Source: Polyangium sp. (in: bacteria) (GTDB lineage Bacteria > Myxococcota_A > Polyangia > Palsa-1104). From it: 9,554 nt of DNA. The stretch is taken from the NCBI GenBank assembly GCA_025450955.1, contig JANWLJ010000113.1:1-9554 (forward strand). Reading direction: 5' to 3'. The translations under genes were made by a program, and so were the position numbers. Below are positions 1 to 5,036 of the stretch, piece after piece. The notes under the pieces are model-generated. The model saw only the letters and a program-made list of their open reading frames with translations. It ran no database searches and was not told where the DNA came from. Within the stretch, counting starts at the first letter, position 1, and every line of letters starts with the position of its first letter.

Positions 1-808
1 CCTGCGCCACCAGACCGACGTTGAACGCCAGCCGCACCCGGTGCAGATAGTCGATGAGCTCGGGCTGCCCGACCGCGTAGCCGACCCGCAGCCCGGCCAG
101 CCCATAGATTTTGGAAAACGTCCGCAGCACCACCAGCCGCGGCCGCGCTGAAAGATAGCTCATTGCGTCCGGATGGTCCGCCGCGCGCGCATATTCGAAG
201 TAGGCCTCGTCGACGGCGAGGATCACCCGCGCCGGCAGCGCGTCGAGGAGCCGCTCGAACCTCGCTTTCGTCGCATAGACGCCGGTCGGATTATTCGGGT
301 TGGCGAGAAAGACGATCTTGGTGCGCGGCGTGACCGCGGCCGCGAGCGCGTCGAGGTCGTAGGCGAAGCCCGGACCGTTCGGCGTCTCGCGAAACGGCCG
401 CCGGTGCGCCTCGGCCGAGAGCCGATAGCAGGCGAACGAGCAGGCCGGCGCCAGCACCTCCTCGTCGCTCTCGCAAAAAGTCTGGATGAGCAGATCGATG
501 AGCTCATTCGAGCCCTGGCCGACCGCGATCTGCCGCGGCGAGACTCCGTGGCGCTCGGCGAGCGCGGCGCGCAAGTAGAACGACCCACCGTCGGGATAGC
601 GGTGCACGCTGCCGAGCGCGCGCGCGGCGGCGGCCATCGCTTTCGGCGACGGGCCGAGCGGGTTTTCGTTCGAGGCGAGCTTGATCGCGCCCTCTTTCGG
701 CCACGCGCCGCCGAGCTCGCGCGCGAGCTCCTCGAGCGGCTTGCCCGGCTCGGACGGCGCGATCTGCGCGCTCGCCGCCGACACCAACAGATCGAGATCC
801 TCTCTCAT
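1..808 (-). CDS. hisC: Histidinol-phosphate / aromatic aminotransferase (HisC family), partial, C-terminus off left edge
   Basis: PLP-dependent class I/II aminotransferase of the HisC family, cytoplasmic. It would transfer an amino group between glutamate and imidazole-acetol phosphate (histidine pathway) or phenylpyruvate/hydroxyphenylpyruvate (Phe/Tyr pathway). About 269 codons are present, read from an ATG at 808 with no stop before the left edge; the family is usually 350-370 aa, so roughly the last quarter is missing. Visible motifs are SNENPLGPSP near the N-terminus, GSNELID (about 100), NPNNPTG at 170-176, DEAY at 200-203 and TFSKIYGLAGLRVGY, whose Lys233 should form the Schiff base with PLP. 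Its ATG overlaps the pheA stop as ATGA, so it is co-transcribed with and probably translationally coupled to pheA. That context favours a role in phenylalanine synthesis; sequence alone cannot separate this from histidine synthesis. The family call is secure, the substrate is inferred. Confidence 0.93.
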   Translation of the reverse strand, partial: MREDLDLLVSAASAQIAPSEPGKPLEELARELGGAWPKEGAIKLASNENPLGPSPKAMAAAARALGSVHRYPDGGSFYLRAALAERHGVSPRQIAVGQGSNELIDLLIQTFCESDEEVLAPACSFACYRLSAEAHRRPFRETPNGPGFAYDLDALAAAVTPRTKIVFLANPNNPTGVYATKARFERLLDALPARVILAVDEAYFEYARAADHPDAMSYLSARPRLVVLRTFSKIYGLAGLRVGYAVGQPELIDYLHRVRLAFNVGLVAQ

Positions 809-1893
809 GGCTGCTCCGGCTGATCCGCCCGCGGATACGAGCCGAGCACCTTGACGTGCTCGCAGGCGCCGCGCAGCCCCTCGACCGCTTTGGCCACCGG
901 CTCGTCGTCGATGTGCCCGTCGAGATCGATGAAGAAGACGTAGTCCCACGCGCGCCGCCTCGACGGCCGCGACTCGATGCGGGTCAAGTTGATGCCGCGC
1001 TCGGCGAGCGGCCCGAGCATTTTGTACAGCACGCCCGACTGATCTTTGACCGAGAGCATGAGCGAGGTCTTGTCGCGGCCGGTGCGCACCGCCGCCTGCC
1101 GCCCGATCACCAAAAAGCGGGTGACGTTCTTCGCCTCGTCCTCGATCTTGGCCTTGGCGATCCGCAGATCGTAGAGCTGTCCCGCCAGCTCACTCGCCAC
1201 CGCCGCCGCCACCGGATCGTCCTTGGCCAGCCGCGCCGCCAGCGCCGTCGACGCCACTTCGATGAGCGCCGCCTTCGGCAAATTCGCGCTCAGCCAACCG
1301 CGGCACTGCGCGAGCGCCTGCGGGTGCGAATAGACTTTTTGAATCCCGTCGAGCGTGCCCGAGCGATCGAGCAGGCAGTGGCTCACCTCGAGCACGATCT
1401 CGGCGGAGATGAGCGCGTCGGAGTCCATGAATACGTCGAGGGTGGAGTTGACCACGCCCTCGGTCGAGTTCTCGATCGGCACCACCGCCAGATCGGCGAG
1501 CCCGCGATCGACCTCGCCGAACACGCCGGCGATCGTCGCCGCCGGCACGTAGCGCGCCGACAGCCCGAAGCGCGAGCGCGCCGCCATATGGGTGAACGTC
1601 GCCTCCGGACCGAGAAACGCCACCCGAAGCGGATGCTCGAGCGACAAGCAGGCGCTGATCACCTCGGAAAAAACCGCCCGCAGCGCCTCGGTGGGAAACG
1701 GCCCCGCGTTCATCTCCTGCAGCCGCTCGACGATCTGCCGCTCGCGATGCGGCACATAGAACGGCTGCGCGAGCGCGGCCTTGAGCGCGCCGACCGACTT
1801 GACCAGCCGCGCGCGCTCGTTGAGCAGCCGCAACAGCTCGTCGTCGACGGCGTCGATGGCCTTTCGCAGCTCGGGGAGCGTGGACACGGGCAA
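805..1893 (-). CDS. pheA: Bifunctional chorismate mutase / prephenate dehydratase (P-protein)
   Basis: Converts chorismate to prephenate and then to phenylpyruvate, the committed route to phenylalanine; cytoplasmic. The 362-aa product has the full three-domain order. An AroQ-type chorismate mutase helix bundle covers about residues 5-85. The prephenate dehydratase domain (about 89-266) shows GPEATFTH (95-102), ENSTEG (141-146) and the NVTRF motif (256-260) with the dehydratase Thr258. A C-terminal ACT domain (about 276-352) has GVLYKMLG and ESRP (307-310), the phenylalanine-binding signature, so feedback inhibition by Phe is expected. Length is normal for the family. The start is not ATG: TTG at 1893 or GTG at 1887, both preceded by GGAG/AGG-like sequence at workable spacing. 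The stop overlaps the hisC ATG. Transcription probably comes from the divergent gap shared with dsbD; the leader looks too short for a Phe attenuator. Confidence 0.95.
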   Translation of the reverse strand: MPVSTLPELRKAIDAVDDELLRLLNERARLVKSVGALKAALAQPFYVPHRERQIVERLQEMNAGPFPTEALRAVFSEVISACLSLEHPLRVAFLGPEATFTHMAARSRFGLSARYVPAATIAGVFGEVDRGLADLAVVPIENSTEGVVNSTLDVFMDSDALISAEIVLEVSHCLLDRSGTLDGIQKVYSHPQALAQCRGWLSANLPKAALIEVASTALAARLAKDDPVAAAVASELAGQLYDLRIAKAKIEDEAKNVTRFLVIGRQAAVRTGRDKTSLMLSVKDQSGVLYKMLGPLAERGINLTRIESRPSRRRAWDYVFFIDLDGHIDDEPVAKAVEGLRGACEHVKVLGSYPRADQPEQP

Positions 1894-1933
1894 AGCCTAT
1901 CCGCTCCGCGCCCCCTGTTCAAACGATTTGGCC

Positions 1934-1942
1934 TGCTATACT
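1934..1942 (+). promoter_or_regulatory. Extended -10 promoter of dsbD, implying a leaderless or near-leaderless mRNA
   Basis: TGCTATACT is an extended -10 (TGn followed by TATACT, five of six matches). No good -35 is seen at 17 bases upstream, as is tolerated with an extended -10. The last -10 base is 1942 and the dsbD ATG is at 1952, so the start point (about 1949) would leave only 2-4 untranslated bases. No Shine-Dalgarno is visible before this ATG, which fits leaderless initiation. Confidence 0.5.
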
Positions 1943-1964
1943 TTGCTGCGCATGGCGCTGCCAA
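1935..1964 (-). promoter_or_regulatory. Predicted sigma70-type promoter for pheA-hisC
   Basis: On the minus strand, TTGGCA (1964-1959) is followed after 18 bases by TATAGC (1940-1935), five and four matches to the sigma70 consensus hexamers. Transcription would start near 1928, about 35-40 bases upstream of the pheA start. The -35 lies inside the first codons of dsbD and the -10 overlaps the dsbD -10, so the two divergent promoters physically share DNA. Prediction by eye only. Confidence 0.45.
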
Positions 1965-3202
1965 CGGACCAAGCAAGCCAGCTTCTGTCTCACGGTTACC
2001 TGGTCGCGTTCGCCGGCGTTTTCGTCGCCGGCTTCCTCACCAGCCTGACCCCGTGCGTCTATCCGATGATCCCGATCACCGTGAGCCTGTTCGGCGGCCG
2101 CGGCGACGACGTCCCGCGCTCGCGGGCGATGGCGCTCGCCGCTTCGTACGTGGGCGGCATCGCGGTGATGTACAGCGCGCTCGGCGTCTTCTTCGGGCTG
2201 GCCGGCAAACAGTTCGGCACCTTCATGGCGAACCCATGGGTGATCTTTCCGATCGCGATCTTCTTTTTGGCGATGGCGGCGTCGATGTTCGGCGCCTTCG
2301 AATTGGCGCTGCCTTCGGGCGCGCAGCAGCGGCTCTCCACCATCGGCGGCAAAGGCTTCGCCGGCGCCTTCTTGATGGGGCTGGTCGGCGGAATCATCGC
2401 CGCGCCCTGCACCGGCCCGGTTTTGGCGTCGCTCCTTCTCTACGTCGCCAAGACCCGCTCGGTGATGATGGGCGGCAGCCTGCTCTTTACCTACGCGCTC
2501 GGGATGGGCGTGCTCTTCTTCCTCATCGCCGCCTTCGCGGTCGCGCTGCCGAAATCGGGCGCGTGGATGGAGGCGGTCAAGAGCGTCTTCGGGGTGCTGA
2601 TGATCGTCGCCGCGCTCTATTTTCTGAGAAACGTCTCGCCGACGATCGCCGCCTTCGGAAAAAAGACCGGCCTTTTTTTAGCGCTCAGCATCGCGGCGAT
2701 CGCCATCGGCGTGATCGCCGGCGGCATCCATCTGTCCTTTCACGACGGCCTCGGGGTGAAGCTGCGCAAGGCGCTCGGCATCCTCGCGATCTCGATCGGC
2801 TGCCTCGGCGTGATCGGCTTCGTGCTCGCGCCCAAAGAGGCCGCCGCCGCCACCCACAAGCTCGAGTGGGTCAAGGGCGAGGCGGCCGGCATCGCCGCCG
2901 CCCGGCGCGATCACAAGCCCGCGCTCCTCGATTTCTACGCCGACTGGTGCATCCCCTGTAAAGAGATGGAGCTCAAGACCTTCGACGCGCCGGAGGTCTC
3001 CGCCGAGCTCGAGCGCTTTCAGCTCGTCAAGGTCGACTGCACCAGCGACGACGATCCCCAAGTGGTGGCGACCAAGAAGCGCTACGGCGCCGCCACGCTG
3101 CCGACGGTGGTGCTGATCGATTCGTCGGGCAAGGTGGTCACCAAGATCGATCATCTGGTCACGCCGCAGGAGCTGTTGCCGCTTCTTCGCCGCGTGAAGT
3201 AG
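1952..3202 (+). CDS. dsbD: Compact thiol:disulfide interchange protein DsbD (CcdA-like core plus thioredoxin domain)
   Basis: Inner-membrane electron carrier of the DsbD/CcdA family: takes electrons from cytoplasmic thioredoxin and passes them through paired membrane cysteines to a periplasmic thioredoxin domain, which reduces periplasmic disulfides. The 416-aa product has about eight hydrophobic segments (roughly 17-39, 57-80, 92-113, 134-160, 170-195, 205-225, 237-257, 274-292). The two transport cysteines are Cys35 (TPCVYP, segment 1) and Cys153 (APCTGP, segment 4). The C-terminal thioredoxin domain (about 305-416) carries Cys333-Ile-Pro-Cys336 and the cis-proline motif TLP384T. The N-terminal immunoglobulin-like alpha domain of E. 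coli DsbD is absent, so length is well below the usual 550-600 aa. The ATG at 1952 is chosen because upstream in-frame sequence runs into pheA and the promoter and is not DsbD-like. The ketosynthase-like gene follows after nine bases, probably in the same transcript. Confidence 0.92.
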   Translation: MALPTDQASQLLSHGYLVAFAGVFVAGFLTSLTPCVYPMIPITVSLFGGRGDDVPRSRAMALAASYVGGIAVMYSALGVFFGLAGKQFGTFMANPWVIFPIAIFFLAMAASMFGAFELALPSGAQQRLSTIGGKGFAGAFLMGLVGGIIAAPCTGPVLASLLLYVAKTRSVMMGGSLLFTYALGMGVLFFLIAAFAVALPKSGAWMEAVKSVFGVLMIVAALYFLRNVSPTIAAFGKKTGLFLALSIAAIAIGVIAGGIHLSFHDGLGVKLRKALGILAISIGCLGVIGFVLAPKEAAAATHKLEWVKGEAAGIAAARRDHKPALLDFYADWCIPCKEMELKTFDAPEVSAELERFQLVKVDCTSDDDPQVVATKKRYGAATLPTVVLIDSSGKVVTKIDHLVTPQELLPLLRRVK

Positions 3203-3211
3203 CATCGGCCG

Positions 3212-4387
3212 ATGCGGTTCGCGGTGACCGGCCTCGGGGTGCTCTCCCCCATCGGCAACGGCGAAGAGGCGTTCTTCGCCGCGCTGGCGAGCGGTCGCTC
3301 GGGCGTGACCCACGATGCGCCCGGGGCCGAGAGCGGTTTTCCGTTCGCCGCGCGCATCGGCGACTTCGAGCCGCGCCGCCACATCGCGCCCGCGGCGATG
3401 CGGAGAATGCCGCGCCTGTCGCAGCTCACCGTCGTCGCCGCGCGCCAGGCGCTCGGTCAGGCGCGCGCGCCCTACGATCCGAGCCGCGTCGGCGTGGTGC
3501 TCGGCACCGGCCTCGGCACGCTCGACGAGACGATGTCGTTCGTAAAGGGCGTCGTCCAAGACGGTCCGGAGGCCGCCTCGCCGATGACCTTTCCGGTCTC
3601 GGTGATGAACGCCGCCGCCGGCCAGCTCGCGCTCGAGTGCGGCCTCCGCGGCGTGAACTCGACGGTGAACCACCGCGATCATTCGTCCTTGTCGGCGCTC
3701 TCGATGGCGTGCGATCTGCTCGAGCTCGGCCGCGCCGATGCGCTCCTGGTCGGCGGCGTCGACGAGCTGAGCCTGCCGGTGCACCACGCCTTCATGTTAA
3801 TGGGCGGCGTGAGCCGCACCGGGATGCGCCCCTACGATCTCGGGCGCGACGGGCTCGTCCCCGGCGAGGCGTCGGCGCTGGTGCTGCTCGAGCGCGAAGC
3901 CGATGCGCGCGCGCGGTCGGCCCGTATTCGCGCGATCGTCGCCGGCCGCGGCGAGAGCGGCGAGGCGCGCCCGCGGGTCGGTTGGGGCCACGCCGAGAGC
4001 TGGCCCGAGGCGGCGCGCGCGGTGCGCGAAGCGGCGGGCGACGCGGCCGAGATCGGTTGGATCGCCGGCTCGGGCAACGGCACCTCGCTCGACGAGCGCG
4101 AGCTCGAGACGCTCGCCGCCGGCCTCGGACGGCGCGTCCCGGTCTCCTCGATCCTGGCGCAGATCGGCGAGTCGTTCTCGTCGAGCATGCTGCGGGTGCT
4201 GGCGGGGATCTACGCGCTCGAGCGGCAGATGATCCCCGGCACCTCGGGCCTCGAGCGCGCGCCCGCAGGATGGGACGCGGACCTGGTTCGTCAGCCTCGC
4301 GCGGCGCGGCTCGACGCGGTGCTGGTGCCGTCGTTCGCCCAGGGCGGCGCGAATCTCGCGGTGCGCCTCGAGCGCCCGCTCAGTTGA
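3212..4387 (+). CDS. Beta-ketoacyl-ACP synthase-like protein lacking the catalytic triad
   Basis: A 391-aa thiolase-fold protein of the FabF/KAS family, near the normal length of about 410. Recognisable family features are the opening VTGLGVLSPIG, GVVLGTGLG (94-102), the acid-rich RPYDLGRDGLVPGEASALVLLE stretch (from 206) and SFAQGGAN (374-381), matching the usual SFGFGGTN end motif. The active site is altered. The nucleophile-elbow segment that reads ATACTSG in FabF reads NHRDHSS here, placing Asp156 at the Cys position. The HGTxT segment is GNGTS (Asn289 for His), and the second-His segment (GH in FabF) is IGE (Glu320). By manual alignment all three catalytic residues are replaced, so it should not condense malonyl-ACP normally. 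It may be a chain-length-factor-like partner, a scaffold, or another acyl-handling protein. No ACP or partner synthase lies in the window. It starts nine bases after dsbD without a clear ribosome site, suggesting coupling. Confidence 0.85.
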   Translation: MRFAVTGLGVLSPIGNGEEAFFAALASGRSGVTHDAPGAESGFPFAARIGDFEPRRHIAPAAMRRMPRLSQLTVVAARQALGQARAPYDPSRVGVVLGTGLGTLDETMSFVKGVVQDGPEAASPMTFPVSVMNAAAGQLALECGLRGVNSTVNHRDHSSLSALSMACDLLELGRADALLVGGVDELSLPVHHAFMLMGGVSRTGMRPYDLGRDGLVPGEASALVLLEREADARARSARIRAIVAGRGESGEARPRVGWGHAESWPEAARAVREAAGDAAEIGWIAGSGNGTSLDERELETLAAGLGRRVPVSSILAQIGESFSSSMLRVLAGIYALERQMIPGTSGLERAPAGWDADLVRQPRAARLDAVLVPSFAQGGANLAVRLERPLS

Positions 4388-4910
4388 TCGGGACCAGCTC
4401 GGCGGCGTCGCGGCCGCAGTAGCCGGCGGCGAGATCGTACTTCGACGCGCACAAAGGACAGATCTTGCCGGCCGGTCCCGCCACCGCCAGGTGCTCCGAG
4501 ATCGACTGCGCCGCGCCGAGCCCCGAGGCGGAGAGCTGCGCGCCGTGGGCCGCCGCGTGCGCGCTCGGCACCAGCTCCTCGGCGTCCATCGGACAAAAGC
4601 GCATCCCGGCGAACATGCGACGGCAGCGCGGACAGATGCCGCCGCGATCGCCGAGGCCGCTCGCCTGTCCGTGCTGAAGCCGCGTCGCATCGAGCGGACA
4701 GAAGCGCGCGCCGAGCGGAAACTGGCGATGGCAGCTCGGACAGCTCATCGGCAGCGCCGCATCGGACGCGGCCGCCGCGCCCTCTTTCGCGCGCCGCCGC
4801 CTGCGGAAAAAAATCGCCAGGCCGAACCCGCCGGCCAGCAGCGCGAGCGCGAAGAGCGCGCCGATCCGCCACCTACCACCGAGCCAACCGAGAAGGTGAA
4901 GACCGTTCAT
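4380..4910 (-). CDS. Membrane-anchored protein with three zinc-ribbon-like CxxC...CxxD modules, function unknown
   Basis: A 176-aa protein. One hydrophobic segment (about 16-35) is followed at once by RRRRR, so by the positive-inside rule the C-terminal part faces the cytoplasm. Three similar modules follow: Cys57/Cys60...Cys71-Pro-Leu-Asp74, Cys93/Cys96...Cys106-Pro-Met-Asp109, and Cys151/Cys154...Cys165-Gly-Arg-Asp168. Each continues with a DAxxL or DAxELVP tail. Each looks like a zinc knuckle in which Asp sits where the fourth Cys of a CxxC/CxxC ribbon would be. Such ribbons often bind metal and mediate protein contacts; no enzymatic motif is visible. The ATG at 4910 has a strong site GAGGAG four bases upstream. 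The 3' end overlaps the convergent ketosynthase-like gene by 8 bp. I do not recognise a named family. Confidence 0.82.
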   Translation of the reverse strand: MNGLHLLGWLGGRWRIGALFALALLAGGFGLAIFFRRRRRAKEGAAAASDAALPMSCPSCHRQFPLGARFCPLDATRLQHGQASGLGDRGGICPRCRRMFAGMRFCPMDAEELVPSAHAAAHGAQLSASGLGAAQSISEHLAVAGPAGKICPLCASKYDLAAGYCGRDAAELVPIN

Positions 4911-4914
4911 TTCA

Positions 4915-4920
4915 CTCCTC
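4915..4920 (-). promoter_or_regulatory. Shine-Dalgarno GAGGAG of the zinc-ribbon membrane protein
   Basis: On the minus strand GAGGAG is followed by four bases and then the ATG at 4910. It is one of the two clearest ribosome sites in the window and fixes the start of this gene. Confidence 0.7.
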
Positions 4921-4935
4921 GGCCCGTCTCGATCG

Positions 4936-4965
4936 AGGATAGCAATTGTGCCGGCGCGCGGTCAA
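4936..4965 (-). promoter_or_regulatory. Predicted sigma70-type promoter for the zinc-ribbon membrane protein
   Basis: Minus strand: TTGACC (4965-4960), an 18-base spacer, then TATCCT (4941-4936) preceded by TGC, giving an extended -10 as well. This is the best -35/-10 pair I see in the window. Transcription would begin near 4929, about 19 bases before the ATG, leaving room for the GAGGAG ribosome site. Not tested computationally. Confidence 0.55.
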
Positions 4966-4969
4966 TTGC
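4942..4969. repeat. Paired CAATTG palindromes (inverted repeat GCAATTG / CAATTGC) between divergent promoters, possible operator
   Basis: GCAATTG at 4942-4948 and CAATTGC at 4963-4969 are inverted copies with 14 bases between them; each contains the palindrome CAATTG. Centre to centre is about 21 bp, two helical turns. One copy lies in the spacer of the minus-strand promoter. The other overlaps its -35 and abuts the extended -10 of the plus-strand promoter. That layout suits a regulator controlling both genes, but short AT palindromes may be chance. Confidence 0.35.
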
Positions 4970-4970
4970 G

Positions 4971-4979
4971 TGCTAGATT
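4971..4979 (+). promoter_or_regulatory. Predicted extended -10 promoter for the C45-type hydrolase gene
   Basis: TGCTAGATT on the plus strand is TGn plus TAGATT, four matches to TATAAT, with no convincing -35. Transcription would begin near 4986, leaving a leader of about 50 bases before the ATG at 5037. No clear Shine-Dalgarno is seen in that leader. The same TGC-TAnnnT form recurs at the dsbD and zinc-ribbon promoters. Confidence 0.35.
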
Positions 4980-5036
4980 CCCGCGCGGGCCGTCGCGAGC
5001 GAGTGCCGCTTCGTCCCGCTTGTTTCGATCTCCGGC

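Noticed and set aside
173..823. 216-codon plus-strand open frame opposite the aminotransferase
   Set aside because: Antisense shadow of the HisC-type frame, which has its PLP and NPNNPTG motifs.
1894..1928. Phenylalanine attenuator leader for pheA
   Set aside because: The space upstream of pheA is too short for a leader peptide and alternative hairpins, and no run of Phe codons is seen.
856..2961. 701-codon plus-strand open frame across pheA and the start of dsbD
   Set aside because: Composition is Arg-rich with no domain motif; it is antisense to a clear pheA and out of frame with a clear dsbD. Long stop-free shadows are expected at this GC content.
2678..3787. 369-codon minus-strand open frame opposite dsbD and the ketosynthase-like gene
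   Set aside because: His/Arg/Glu-rich shadow with no motif, antisense to two well-supported genes.
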